64,000 nucleotides of DNA, from positions 62,001-126,000 of the forward strand of contig NZ_QYBC01000012.1 in assembly GCF_004137085.1 (NCBI RefSeq). The letters are read 5' to 3'. Source of the stretch: Lichenibacterium ramalinae (GTDB lineage Bacteria; Pseudomonadota; Alphaproteobacteria; Rhizobiales; Beijerinckiaceae). The notes beneath the pieces were generated by a model, which did no database searches, was not told the origin of the DNA, and saw only the letters and a list, made by a program, of their open reading frames with translations. Below, piece by piece: positions 18,050-26,230 of the stretch. The position numbers and the translations under genes were made by a program. Position 1 is the first letter of the stretch. Each line of letters begins with the position of its first letter.

Positions 18050-18488
18050 CGATCGTCCTTGGGTGACTTCAGGCCCGTGACCGCGCGCAGGCCATGTCCT
18101 GCGTGGCCTCTGCCAGCGGCGCCGTCTTGGTGGTGCTTTGCAGCCCGGTCCAGTCCATCTGCGGCTCCGCGCCTGGGACGGACGGGATGAGCCGAGGGGG
18201 AAACATGCGAGATACCGTTGCGGAGTCTGCCGAAGGTGGCCCTGCCACGAAGCCTCTTGCCGCGGTCAGCCGATCACGAGGGGGATCAAAGCCGAAGCGG
18301 AGAGTAGAAGGGGCAGGGATGTGGGCTGAGCAGCGTCCACGCGGGGGTTCAATCCCGATTTCTGATTCGCAACCTAGCGGATTCTGAGCACCTCGCCAAG
18401 TCCTTTCGGTGACCTCCCTTTGGAAAAGCGACGGAGGCGTCGCGTCTCGTCGGATGGCGGGCCGAAACCCGATGCCCGAAGCCCGGCT
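18050..18488. other. 439-base gene-free stretch with promoter-like boxes and inverted repeats
   Basis: No open frame here has the GC-rich third positions of the neighbours. On the minus strand a promoter-like pair CTTGGC (18395-18400) and CTAGGT (18372-18377) is separated by exactly 17 bases. Downstream of it lie nested complementary segments (18217-18222 with 18369-18374; 18266-18271 with 18324-18329; local hairpins at 18337-18352 and around 18236-18248), and on the minus strand a C-rich loop region. This may encode a small RNA; see the findings. Confidence 0.3.
18424..18443 (-). terminator. Rho-independent terminator of rlmN
   Basis: On the minus strand GCGACG-CCTC-CGTCGC (18443-18428) is followed directly by TTTTCC. 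It lies 45 bases after the rlmN stop and before the promoter-like boxes of the gene-free stretch. Confidence 0.7.
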
Positions 18489-19736
18489 TCAGGCCTCGGC
18501 GGCCTCGGCGTCCAGCATGAGGCGGGCACGGGCCCGGAGCTTCTCGGTCTCGCTCTTCAGCTGGCCGCAGGCCGCCAGGATGTCGCGTCCGCGCGGGGTG
18601 CGGACGGGGCTGGCATAGCCGGCCTTGAAGACGATGTCCGAGAAGGACTCGATCGTGTCCCAGTCCGAACAGGCGTAGCGGGTCCCGGGCCAGGGGTTGA
18701 ACGGGATGAGGTTGATCTTGGCCGGGATGCCCTTGAGCAGGCGCACCAGCTCGCGCGCGTCGCGCGGCGCGTCGTTGACGCCCTTCAGCATCACGTATTC
18801 GAAGGTGATGCGCCGGGCGTTGGAGACCCCCGGATAGGTTCGGCAGGCTTGGAGCAAGTCGGCGATCGGGTATTTCTTGTTCAGCGGCACGAGGTCGTCG
18901 CGCAACTCGTCGCGCACGGCATGCAGCGAGATGGCCAGCATGGTGCCGACGTCCCGGCCCAGCGCCTCGATCTGCGGGACGACGCCCGAGGTCGAGACCG
19001 TGATGCGCCGCCGCGACAGCGACAGGCCGTCGCCGTCGGACAGCACGCCGATGGCGTCGCGGACGTTGTCGAGATTGTAGAGCGGCTCGCCCATGCCCAT
19101 GAAGACGATGTTGGAGACGGCACGCACGCCCTCGCCGGAGGGGATCAGCCCGTCGGTCGGGGACACGAGGCCGGGGAAGTCGCCGAGCCGGTCCCGCGCC
19201 ACGAGGAGCTGCTGGACGATCTCGCGCGACGACAGGTTCCGCACGAGCCTCTGCGTCCCGGTATGGCAGAAGGTGCAGGTCAGCGTGCAACCGACCTGGC
19301 TCGAGACGCACAGCGTGCCGCGGTCCGATTCCGGGATGTACACGCATTCGATCTCGGCGCCGCGGTCGTGCGGGCCGGTCGACGGCATGCGGATCAGCCA
19401 CTTGCGGGTGCCGTCGATCGACACCTGCTCGGCCACCACCGCGGGCCGGTCGAGCGTGTAATGCTCCGTCAGCAGCGACCGCAGGGCCTTGCCGATGTTC
19501 AGCATGGCGTCGAACCGCGTCACGCCCTGGAAATACATCCAATGCCAGAGCTGCGCGACGCGCATCTTCACCTCGCGGTCCGGCAGGCCGAGCCCGCGCA
19601 GGGCATCGGCGAGTTCGGACCGGGTCGCGCCCGCCAGCGACGGCTTTGCCGATACCGCCGCGATGGCGGGGCGGGGCAGGGCGGCGACGGCCTCGGACGG
19701 CGCGACGGCGTCGGGCAGGGAAGCGGTGACGTCCAC
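18489..19736 (-). CDS. rlmN: Dual-specificity 23S rRNA/tRNA (adenine-C2)-methyltransferase RlmN
   Basis: A 415-residue radical-SAM enzyme that methylates A2503 of 23S rRNA and A37 of some tRNAs. The radical-SAM cluster motif CTLTCTFC lies near residues 149-156, directly after SSQVG, and GMGEPLYN follows. The partner catalytic cysteine is in AACGQLKSE near residue 388. The N-terminal 45 residues are an Ala-rich extension before [15 protein letters not shown]. The gene is monocistronic, with a promoter-like element upstream and a terminator downstream. Confidence 0.96.
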   Translation of the reverse strand: MDVTASLPDAVAPSEAVAALPRPAIAAVSAKPSLAGATRSELADALRGLGLPDREVKMRVAQLWHWMYFQGVTRFDAMLNIGKALRSLLTEHYTLDRPAVVAEQVSIDGTRKWLIRMPSTGPHDRGAEIECVYIPESDRGTLCVSSQVGCTLTCTFCHTGTQRLVRNLSSREIVQQLLVARDRLGDFPGLVSPTDGLIPSGEGVRAVSNIVFMGMGEPLYNLDNVRDAIGVLSDGDGLSLSRRRITVSTSGVVPQIEALGRDVGTMLAISLHAVRDELRDDLVPLNKKYPIADLLQACRTYPGVSNARRITFEYVMLKGVNDAPRDARELVRLLKGIPAKINLIPFNPWPGTRYACSDWDTIESFSDIVFKAGYASPVRTPRGRDILAACGQLKSETEKLRARARLMLDAEAAEA

Positions 19737-19844
19737 GGGGGAAGGGCCCTTCTGGCGGGTCGGGGCGAGGCTCAGCCGAGGGAATCGACGGCGGGTGGCG
19801 CGGGCGCGGGGCCGGCGTACAGCTGAGAGACGCGATGGGGATCC

Positions 19845-19862
19845 TGACGTCCTATAACGTCA
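19845..19862 (-). promoter_or_regulatory. TGACGT-N6-ACGTCA dyad over a -10-like box upstream of rlmN
   Basis: A perfect 6-bp dyad (19845-19850 and 19857-19862) encloses a TATAGG box on the minus strand, with a TTGTGC box 17 bases further upstream. This looks like the rlmN promoter with an operator laid over its -10 element. Confidence 0.35.
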
Positions 19863-19951
19863 TGTGCAGGCCGGCACAACGCAAGGTCCCCGGCGCATGG
19901 CCGATGCGCCCGCTGCCGCTTCGTGCAGGTCTCGTCCCGCCCGTGGTGCGT

Positions 19952-20809
19952 TCAGGGCGCGTTTCCCGCGGCGTCGAGCGTCACCGGCACTTCGACGGCG
20001 CCGGACGGCGCCACGAGCGTGACGGTCAGGGGGCCGGGCAGGCGGTCCGCGCCCGCGGGACGCTCGACGCGTTTCACGGGAAACACCGTCTCGGCGCCTG
20101 CCTGGCGTGCCGTGCCGACCTCGTAGGCCCAGCCCTCTGGCGCCTCGACGAAGAGCGCCGATCCGGCCCCGGCCCCCGTCGCCGTCACCGAGAAGCCGCC
20201 GTCGGCGCCCGGCACCAGCCCGGCCACCGCCGGCGTGCCGGGCCCGCCGAGCGCGCTCGGGCGCGGCACGCTGGCCAGGGCCGCCGCGACGGCGTCGGCC
20301 GCCTCCGACGGCTTTCCGTCGAGCGACACGCGCAGGTCGGCATGGGCCGGCAGGCAGATGTCGTGGCAGACCGCGTAGTCGAAGGCCACGGCGAGCGCGA
20401 CGGGCTGTTTCGGGTCGACGGGCGTCACCAGCACCGGGAAGGTGACGGCGCCCGTGTAGCCGAAGGCCACGGCCCCGGCCTCGTCGAGGCGCCGCGGCGC
20501 GGGGTAGAGCAGGGTCGCGGAGCGGAGGTTGGTCGAGCCCGTGAAGGAGAAGGTCGGCGGCACGCCGGCGTCGCCCGGGTCGCGCCAATAGGTGATGAAC
20601 CCGGGCGCCAGCCGGATCTCGAGCCCGGCGACGGGGTGGCCCTGCGCGTCCCGCCCGGCGAGGAGCCGCGCCTGCGAGGGCGCGGCGGCGGCCCTGCCGG
20701 AGGCTTCGGCACCGCGCGCCGCGCCTGGCAGGGCCGCGAGGGCGAGCAGCGCCACCAGGGCCGGAACGGCACCGGCGCGGCGGGGTGGGGGCGAGGGAGG
20801 ATGGGCCAT
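19952..20809 (-). CDS. Periplasmic DsbD N-terminal-domain protein
   Basis: A 285-residue exported protein (signal peptide with a hydrophobic run LVALLALAALPGAARG, cleavage near residue 33). The mature part matches the alphaproteobacterial DsbD/cytochrome-c-biogenesis N-terminal domain family: FITYWRDPGDAGVPP near residue 75 and a redox pair in YAVCHDICLPAHADL near residue 145. It has no membrane-embedded or thioredoxin domain, so it would accept electrons from a separate CcdA-like partner not seen here. It is divergent from yqgE. One copy of the parS-like variant lies inside its coding region. Confidence 0.8.
   Translation of the reverse strand: MAHPPSPPPRRAGAVPALVALLALAALPGAARGAEASGRAAAAPSQARLLAGRDAQGHPVAGLEIRLAPGFITYWRDPGDAGVPPTFSFTGSTNLRSATLLYPAPRRLDEAGAVAFGYTGAVTFPVLVTPVDPKQPVALAVAFDYAVCHDICLPAHADLRVSLDGKPSEAADAVAAALASVPRPSALGGPGTPAVAGLVPGADGGFSVTATGAGAGSALFVEAPEGWAYEVGTARQAGAETVFPVKRVERPAGADRLPGPLTVTLVAPSGAVEVPVTLDAAGNAP
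20071..20084. other. parS-like site 3 (one mismatch, inside the DsbD-domain gene)
   Basis: GTTTCACGGGAAAC differs from the parS core by one base (T to G in the central CACGTG). It lies 6-8 kb from the two perfect sites. Weak ParB binding is possible, but chance or codon constraint cannot be excluded. Confidence 0.4.
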
Positions 20810-20933
20810 GCCCTGCCATTAACGCGCCCCGGCATCCTCCGCTACCGGCCGGGCGTTCCCACCCGTCGGACCCGGCCGCACGGGCCGGCTCTCGCGACTT
20901 GCGGGCGCCACGACGCCCGACGTAGGATCCTGC

Positions 20934-21545
20934 ATGACGACTGAGACCCCGCCCGGCCCCGCCTCCCCGGCCTATTTCGACGGTCAGCTCCTCGTCGCCA
21001 TGCCGGGCATCGGCGACAACCGCTTCAACCGCGCCGTGATCTATCTCTGTGCCCATTCGGAGCACGGCGCCATGGGCATCATCATCAACCACCCGGCCCG
21101 CAAGGTCAGCTTCACCGATCTCCTCGTGCAGCTCGACGTCATCGAGGCCGAAGAGGCGATCCGCCTGCCGCCGAGCGCCGGCGGCGTGCCGGTGGTGAAG
21201 GGCGGCCCCGTCGACACCGGCCGCGGCTTCGTGCTGCACTCGTCCGACTATTACGTCGACAGTTCCACCATGCCGATCGGCGGCGGCGTGTCGCTCACCG
21301 CCACCATCGACGTGCTGCGCGCCATCGCCCGCGGCACCGGCCCCGACAGGGCCGTGCTGGCGCTCGGCTATGCGGGCTGGATCGCGGGCCAATTGGAGAC
21401 GGAGATCGGCCACATGGGCTGGCTCCGCTGCCCGGCCGACGAGGCCCTGATCTTCGACCCCGCGCTCGAAACCAAATACGACCGGGCCCTACGCAAGATC
21501 GGCATCGACCCGGGCAGCCTGTCGGCCGAAGCCGGCCACGCCTGA
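20934..21545 (+). CDS. YqgE/AlgH family protein (DUF179)
   Basis: A 203-residue protein of the widespread YqgE family. Conserved segments are [25 protein letters not shown] at 15-38 (here quoted in part), [12 protein letters not shown] near 45-57, [16 protein letters not shown] near 87-102 and [14 protein letters not shown] near 142-155. The fold is known from structures, but the biochemical role is not settled. It has an AGGA site before the ATG and is probably monocistronic. Confidence 0.92.
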   Translation: MTTETPPGPASPAYFDGQLLVAMPGIGDNRFNRAVIYLCAHSEHGAMGIIINHPARKVSFTDLLVQLDVIEAEEAIRLPPSAGGVPVVKGGPVDTGRGFVLHSSDYYVDSSTMPIGGGVSLTATIDVLRAIARGTGPDRAVLALGYAGWIAGQLETEIGHMGWLRCPADEALIFDPALETKYDRALRKIGIDPGSLSAEAGHA

Positions 21546-21574
21546 CCGGCCGGGCAGGGGCGCAGCGGCCGGTC
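21544..21574 (+). terminator. Possible terminator hairpin after yqgE
   Basis: GACCGGCCG (21544-21552) pairs perfectly with CGGCCGGTC (21566-21574) across a 13-base loop and overlaps the stop codon. There is no U-tract. Confidence 0.4.
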
Positions 21575-21625
21575 GAAGGGGGCCGGCAAGGGAATGGGTC
21601 GGGAGCCCCGGGGAGCGCCCCCGAA

Positions 21626-21650
21626 GGAACACCCGACGGGTCGCGTCGTT
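21626..21650 (+). promoter_or_regulatory. SigmaEcfG-type promoter of the SDR gene
   Basis: GGAAC (21626-21630) and CGTT (21647-21650) are separated by exactly 16 bases, a perfect match to the general-stress sigma factor EcfG consensus of alphaproteobacteria. The predicted transcript start, near 21657, leaves a leader of about 22 bases that carries the CGGAGG site. Confidence 0.7.
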
Positions 21651-21678
21651 GATGCGGCGGTGCTCCGGAGGCCCAGCC

Positions 21679-22551
21679 ATGACGACAGATCCCCTGAAGC
21701 TCTACCCCCGCCCGCCCTTCGACACGCCCGCCCAGGGCTTTCCCGGCAAGACCGGCCGAATGTCGCCGGAGCCCGATCACGGCGAGGACAGCTACCGCGG
21801 CTCGGGCCGCCTCGCCGGCAAGGTCGCCATCGTGACGGGGGGCGACAGCGGCATCGGCCGTGCCGTCGCCATCGCCTTCGCCCGCGAAGGGGCCGACATC
21901 GCCCTGTCCTACCTCGACGAAAACCAGGATGCCGAGGCCGTGAAGGGCTGGGTCGAGAAGGCCGGCCGCCGCTGCCTGCTGCTCCCCGGCGACATGTCCT
22001 CGGCCGCCCATTGCCGCGACATGGCCGACAAGGTGGCGTCGATTTTCGGCAAGATCGACGTGGTGGTGAACAACGAGGCCTTCCAGCAGCCCAACCAAGG
22101 GCTGGACACCATCGAGGACGATATTTTCGAGAAGCACTTCCGCGTCAACGTCTTCGCGCCCTTCTACCTGACCAAGGCGGCGCTGAAGCACATGGCGCCG
22201 GGCGGCTCCGTCATCGTGACGTCGTCGGTGAACTCCAAGCACCCGATGCCCTCGTTGCTCGCTTACAGCGCCACCAAGGGCGCGCTGAGCAACATGGTCC
22301 TCAGCCTGGCGGGGCTGCTGGCCGAGAAGGGCATCCGGGTCAACGGCGTGTTGCCGGGTCCCATCTGGACGCCCTTCATCCCGGCCGGCATGGACATGGA
22401 ATCGGTGAAGACCTTCGGCTCCCAGGTGCCCTACGGCCGCCCGGGCCAGCCCGCCGAACTCGCCCCCTCCTACGTCATGCTGGCCTCGGACGAGAGCAGC
22501 TACACGTCCGGCGCCCTGATCACGGTGGCGGGAGCCATGCCGGTCTTCTGA
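21679..22551 (+). CDS. Short-chain dehydrogenase/reductase (YghA-like stress type)
   Basis: A 290-residue NAD(P)-dependent SDR with the N-terminal extension typical of the YghA/glucose-dehydrogenase-like group (KLYPRPPFDTPAQ, then PEPDHGEDSY). The cofactor motif TGGDSGIGRAVA lies near residues 55-66, the structural motif is NNEAF rather than the usual NNAG/NNAA, and the active-site Ser and YSATK follow near 185-205. The ATG at 21679 was chosen because GGAGG lies seven bases before it and the stress promoter overlaps the earlier in-frame ATG. The last codons (MPVF-stop) are the seed of a downstream tandem repeat. Confidence 0.88.
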   Translation: MTTDPLKLYPRPPFDTPAQGFPGKTGRMSPEPDHGEDSYRGSGRLAGKVAIVTGGDSGIGRAVAIAFAREGADIALSYLDENQDAEAVKGWVEKAGRRCLLLPGDMSSAAHCRDMADKVASIFGKIDVVVNNEAFQQPNQGLDTIEDDIFEKHFRVNVFAPFYLTKAALKHMAPGGSVIVTSSVNSKHPMPSLLAYSATKGALSNMVLSLAGLLAEKGIRVNGVLPGPIWTPFIPAGMDMESVKTFGSQVPYGRPGQPAELAPSYVMLASDESSYTSGALITVAGAMPVF

Positions 22552-22690
22552 ACGATGCCGGTCCCCTGAACGAAGCCGGTCCCCTGAACGAAGCCGGTCC
22601 CCTGAACGAAGCCGGTCCTCTGAACGAAGCCGGTCCTCTGAACGAAGCCGGTCCTCTGAACGAAGCCGGTCCTCTGAACGAAGCCGGTCT
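22537..22690. repeat. 18-bp tandem repeat that duplicates the 3' end of the SDR gene
   Basis: Eight full 18-bp units and a 10-base remnant are arranged without spacers. The first unit, ATGCCGGTCTTCTGAACG, contains the last four codons and the stop of the SDR gene; later copies change ATG to AAG and TTCT to CCCT or CTCT. Each copy retains an in-frame TGA. The array ends ten bases before the rsmE stop. Confidence 0.95.
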
Positions 22691-22699
22691 TGGCCGCCG

Positions 22700-23515
22700 T
22701 CAGGCGACGGCCGGGTCGTCCTCCCCGGCGTCGCCCCGGCCGATGTCGCCCAGCACGGCGCCCACCAGCGCCAGCGCCGCGACGGCGGCCGTGTCGGCCC
22801 GCAGGATGCGCGGGCCCAGCGACAGGCGCAGGCGGCGGGGCAGGGCCAGCAGCGCCGCTCGCTCGCCCTCTTCGAAGCCACCCTCGGGTCCGATGATCAC
22901 GGCGGCGGCGCCGCGGGGCGCCCCCCGAAGTGCCTGCAGCGGGTCCGCGACCTCGGCATCCTCGTCGCAGAAGACCATGAGCCGGTCCGGCTCCCAGCCG
23001 GCCAGGAGCGCGTCGAGCCGCACCGGCGCCCAGACCTCGGGGACCGACAGGATGCCGCATTGCTCCGCCGCCTCGACGGCATTGGCCCGCATCCGGTCCT
23101 CGTTGATCCGAGCCGCCTGGGTGCGCCGCGTGATGACGGGGCGCAGCACGCCGGCTCCCATCTCGACCGCCTTCTGCACCATGTAGTCGAGGCGCGCGTG
23201 TTTGAGCGGCGCGAAGCACAGGTGCAGCGTGGCGGCGGGGGACTGTTCGCGCGTCCGCGCCTCGGCCACCAGCGCCGTGGCGGCCTTGCGGCCTTCGACC
23301 CGGCAGCGCCATTCCCCATCCCGGCCGTTGAAGGCCAGCACCGGGTCGTTGTTGCCGAGGCGCAACACATGCGTCAAATAATGGGTCTGGTCCTTCGACA
23401 ACGGAACCGGTCCGCCGGGCGCCAGATCGCCCTCGACGAAAAGGCGCGGGGCGGAAAAATCGTAGCGGGCCAAGGCGTTCTGCTCCCTGTGGTCCGGGCT
23501 GTCGTCCTCGCCCAT
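22700..23515 (-). CDS. rsmE: 16S rRNA (uracil1498-N3)-methyltransferase RsmE
   Basis: A 271-residue SPOUT methyltransferase acting on U1498 of 16S rRNA. It shows an N-terminal PUA-like domain (RLFVEGDL, HYLTHVLRL), the PLKHARLDYMVQKAVEMG segment, AAVIIGPEGGFEEGE (the SAM-binding knot) and LGPRILRADTAAVAAL at the end. The true start may be a TTG at 23473: it lies nine bases after a GGGAG site, and homologues begin with ARYDF at this point. The ATG at 23515 has only a badly spaced GAGGG. It converges on the SDR gene across the tandem repeat. Confidence 0.93.
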   Translation of the reverse strand: MGEDDSPDHREQNALARYDFSAPRLFVEGDLAPGGPVPLSKDQTHYLTHVLRLGNNDPVLAFNGRDGEWRCRVEGRKAATALVAEARTREQSPAATLHLCFAPLKHARLDYMVQKAVEMGAGVLRPVITRRTQAARINEDRMRANAVEAAEQCGILSVPEVWAPVRLDALLAGWEPDRLMVFCDEDAEVADPLQALRGAPRGAAAVIIGPEGGFEEGERAALLALPRRLRLSLGPRILRADTAAVAALALVGAVLGDIGRGDAGEDDPAVA

Positions 23516-23646
23516 CGCCCTCGTGGGCGGGAGTGTCAAGGGTGAGGCGCCATGAAGCCGCCGTTTTTGAAAGGCCTCGCTTCTCCACCGACGACCGGCC
23601 TCGCGGCAGCCGGACGGAACGCCGCACCATTGTTGAGAGTCACCGC

Positions 23647-24114
23647 ATGATGCTTCGCCAGCTCCCGTCCCATCGCACCCGCGCCATCCTGGCGGGCCTG
23701 GTGACGGCATCGCTGTTCGCCCCGATGGCGGCGCAGGCCGACTGCAATGCCGACATGGGCGCGCTCGCCGCCAAGCGCGCCGCCATCAATGCCGTGCTCG
23801 AGAAGAACAAGAAGGAACATGCCGGCAAGATCGACCCCGTCGCGGCTTGCCCGCAGCTGAGGGCCCTGGCCGCCGCCCAGGGGGCGATGGTCTCCTACAT
23901 GACCAAGAACAAGGACTGGTGCGGCCTGCCCGACGAACTCGTGAACCAGAGCTCCCAGGCCCAGACCCAGATCAGCGGCTTCGCCGGCAAGGCCTGCGGC
24001 ATGGTCGCCAAGATCAAGCAGATGCAGGCCCAGCAGGCCACGATGGCGCAGCAGCAGCAGCAACAGCAGGCCGCGCAGGTTCCGCAGCTGAAGCTGCCCG
24101 CCGGGCCGCTGTGA
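23647..24114 (+). CDS. Periplasmic protein with a polyglutamine tail
   Basis: A 155-residue protein with a signal peptide ending at AAQA-DC near residue 33 and four cysteines in the mature part (ADCNADM, AACPQL, DWCGLP, KACGMV), consistent with two disulfides. It is common as a hypothetical protein in Hyphomicrobiales. The C-terminal 30 residues are Gln-rich, including seven consecutive Gln mostly encoded by CAG. The ATG at 23647 (or 23650) is used. Its stop overlaps the ubiA start (GTGA), so the two are cotranscribed. The function is not known. Confidence 0.7.
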   Translation: MMLRQLPSHRTRAILAGLVTASLFAPMAAQADCNADMGALAAKRAAINAVLEKNKKEHAGKIDPVAACPQLRALAAAQGAMVSYMTKNKDWCGLPDELVNQSSQAQTQISGFAGKACGMVAKIKQMQAQQATMAQQQQQQQAAQVPQLKLPAGPL

Positions 24115-25112
24115 CCGACGCGCTCGGCCACGCCGGCCCGTCGCACGACATCCCGCGAGGGCCGCAGCGAGACCTGTCGCCTAGCCTGCCGCCCGATCTC
24201 CCGCCTGACCTTCCGGACGCCGCGCTGCGCCGTTGGCCGGCCTCCATCCGGCCTTACGCCCAGCTCGCCCGGGTCGACCGCCCCATCGGCTGGCAGCTCC
24301 TGCTGGCGCCCTGCTGGTGGGGTACCGCCTTGGTGGCCGACGCCGTCCACCGGCCGCCGAACCTCCTCCACCTCGCGCTCTTCGCCGTCGGCGCCGTCGT
24401 GATGCGCGGGGCCGGCTCCACCGGCAACGACATCGTCGACCGCGACCTCGACCGGTCCGTCGCCCGCACGCGGGGGCGGCCCCTGGCGAGCCGCCGCATC
24501 AGCACCCGGCAGGCCCTGGCCTTCCTGGTCGCCCAGGCGCTGGTGGGCCTCGCGGTCCTGCTGTGCTTCAACCGGTTCACCGTCGGGCTCGGCATCGCGG
24601 CGCTGCTGCCGGTCGCCGTCTATCCCTTCATGAAGCGCATCACCAACTGGCCCCAGGCCGTGCTCGGCCTCGCCTTCGCCTGGGGCGCGCTGGTCGGCTG
24701 GTCGGGCACCGCGGGCTCGCTCGCCTGGCCGGCGCTGGCGCTCTATGCCGGCGCGATCCTGTGGACCATGGGCTACGACACGATCTACGCCCTGCAGGAC
24801 ATCGCCGACGACGCCGTGGTGGGGATCGGCTCCACCGCCATCCAGTTCGGCCGCCACGTCCGGGCGGGGGTGGCGGCGCTCTACGCCCTCGCCCTCGCGG
24901 CCTGCGGGTCCGCCCTGGCCGGGGTGTCGGCCGGGCCCTGGGCCTGGGCGGGCCTGCTGGCCTTCGCCGCGCACCTCGGCTGGCAGGTGAGCCGCATCCG
25001 CCCCGACGACGGGCAACGGGCTCTCTCCCTGTTCCGCTCGAACCGCGACGCGGGGCTGCTGTTCTTCGCCGGGCTGGCCCTGCAGGCCTGGATCTCGGCC
25101 GGGCCGGTCTGA
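24111..25112 (+). CDS. ubiA: 4-hydroxybenzoate octaprenyltransferase UbiA
   Basis: A 333-residue integral membrane prenyltransferase of ubiquinone synthesis, with about eight to nine membrane segments. The first Asp-rich motif is NDIVDRDLDRSVARTRGRPL near residues 105-125 and the second is GYDTIYALQDIADDAVVG near 220-238, both needed for Mg-diphosphate binding. The N-terminal 40 residues are a Pro-rich extension (SPSLPPDLPPDLPD). The GTG start overlaps the stop of the preceding gene by four bases. Its substrate, 4-hydroxybenzoate, is also what the nearby pobA consumes. Confidence 0.94.
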   Translation: MTDALGHAGPSHDIPRGPQRDLSPSLPPDLPPDLPDAALRRWPASIRPYAQLARVDRPIGWQLLLAPCWWGTALVADAVHRPPNLLHLALFAVGAVVMRGAGSTGNDIVDRDLDRSVARTRGRPLASRRISTRQALAFLVAQALVGLAVLLCFNRFTVGLGIAALLPVAVYPFMKRITNWPQAVLGLAFAWGALVGWSGTAGSLAWPALALYAGAILWTMGYDTIYALQDIADDAVVGIGSTAIQFGRHVRAGVAALYALALAACGSALAGVSAGPWAWAGLLAFAAHLGWQVSRIRPDDGQRALSLFRSNRDAGLLFFAGLALQAWISAGPV

Positions 25113-25217
25113 CCGGGAAGAGGTCACGATGCGGGTCGGCAGGCGTCGATGCCGCGATCGCCCGGGCGGGACGAAGGCGTGCTGCCTCCTCGATGGGTGA
25201 CAGGAGCCCCGGGCGAC

Positions 25218-25231
25218 GTTTCACGGGAAAC
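25218..25231. other. parS-like site 4 (one mismatch, ubiA-pcaQ intergenic)
   Basis: A second GTTTCACGGGAAAC with the same T-to-G change as site 3, this time between genes, where codon constraint does not apply. Confidence 0.4.
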
Positions 25232-25239
25232 AAGCTTGC

Positions 25240-26169
25240 TCAGGGCCGCCCCAGGCGGTAGCGCGCCGCCACCGCCCGGATCTCCCCGGCCAGCGCTTCC
25301 CCGGGGATCGACAGGGCCACGTCGACGCGCGTCGTCAGCCCCACGGGGCCGAGCGTGTCCCCCGTGTCGACCGGCAGCAGCATCAGCGCGCCCGTCTCGA
25401 CGTCGTGCGCCACGACGCCCTCCGAGATGATCCAGACGGCATCGGTGGTGGCGACCGTCCCGCGGCCGAAGGCGGTCGACACGGTCTCCACCGCATCCTC
25501 GGGCGGCGACACGCCGAGCGACAGCAGCAGGCGGTCCACGGCGGGGCGGATGATGGACCCCGGCGGCGGCAGCAGCATGGGGAAGCCCGACAGCCGGCGG
25601 GGCAGGGGGCCGACATCGTCGTGCAGCGGGTGCCCGGGCCGCACCGCCAGCACGATACGCTCGGAATAGAGGTGCTCGAAGGCGAAGCCCGCCATGCGGT
25701 CGGGCTCGCCCATGCGGCCCACCACCATGTCCACGGCGCCGAGGCGCAGCTGCGCCTGCAGGTAGTCGTTCGGCCCGGTGATCACCCGGGCGCGGGCCGC
25801 GAGGTCCTGCCGTCGGAAGGCTTCCACGGCGGCGGGCAGGATGCGGGCCGAGACGGTCGGCAGCGCCCCCACTGAGACGGTGGCGACCTCGGGCGCGCCG
25901 GCGCGGCGCACCGCTTCCACCCCCTCGCGCAACGCCGCCATCGAGATGGCGGCATGGCGCAGGAAGGTGCGGCCGAAACCGGTGAGCCGGAACGGCCCTG
26001 GACCGCGCTCGATCAGCGTCAGGCCCAGCAGCTCCTCGAGCTCCCGGATGGTCTTGGAGACCGCGGGTTGGGACACGTTCAGCTCGGCGGCGGCGCGCGC
26101 GAACCCTTCGCGGCGGGCCACGGCGAGGAAGGCCGCGAGGTGGCGGAGCTTGATGCCGGGGTCGAGCAT
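25240..26169 (-). CDS. pcaQ: LysR-type regulator PcaQ
   Basis: A 309-residue LTTR that activates protocatechuate genes in response to beta-carboxymuconate/ketoadipate intermediates (known for the family). The helix-turn-helix is at residues 5-65 (HLAAFLAVARREGF, NVSQPAVSKTIRELEELLG), followed by the effector domain. It matches the PcaQ branch (IKLRHL start, ITGPNDYLQAQLRLG, RMAGFAFEHLYSE). The ATG at 26169 was chosen because homologues start just before KLRHL. It is divergent from pobA with a PcaQ-type operator between them. Confidence 0.9.
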   Translation of the reverse strand: MLDPGIKLRHLAAFLAVARREGFARAAAELNVSQPAVSKTIRELEELLGLTLIERGPGPFRLTGFGRTFLRHAAISMAALREGVEAVRRAGAPEVATVSVGALPTVSARILPAAVEAFRRQDLAARARVITGPNDYLQAQLRLGAVDMVVGRMGEPDRMAGFAFEHLYSERIVLAVRPGHPLHDDVGPLPRRLSGFPMLLPPPGSIIRPAVDRLLLSLGVSPPEDAVETVSTAFGRGTVATTDAVWIISEGVVAHDVETGALMLLPVDTGDTLGPVGLTTRVDVALSIPGEALAGEIRAVAARYRLGRP

Positions 26170-26230
26170 GGCGGGCGGGCGTCCTGCGGCCCACGGGACG
26201 CCTGGCGGGCGCCCATGGCCGGATCCCGAC

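Noticed and set aside
18337-18365. GGGGGTTCAATCCC resembling a tRNA T-arm
   Set aside because: The five-base T-stem does not pair properly, and no acceptor, D or anticodon arm can be built around it.
18205-18387. A 60-codon plus-strand frame with a GAGGGGG site in the gene-free stretch
   Set aside because: About half of its third positions are A or T, unlike every accepted gene in the window, and the product has no recognisable feature.
22537-22690. CRISPR array
   Set aside because: The 18-bp units are directly adjacent with no spacers, and no cas gene is present.
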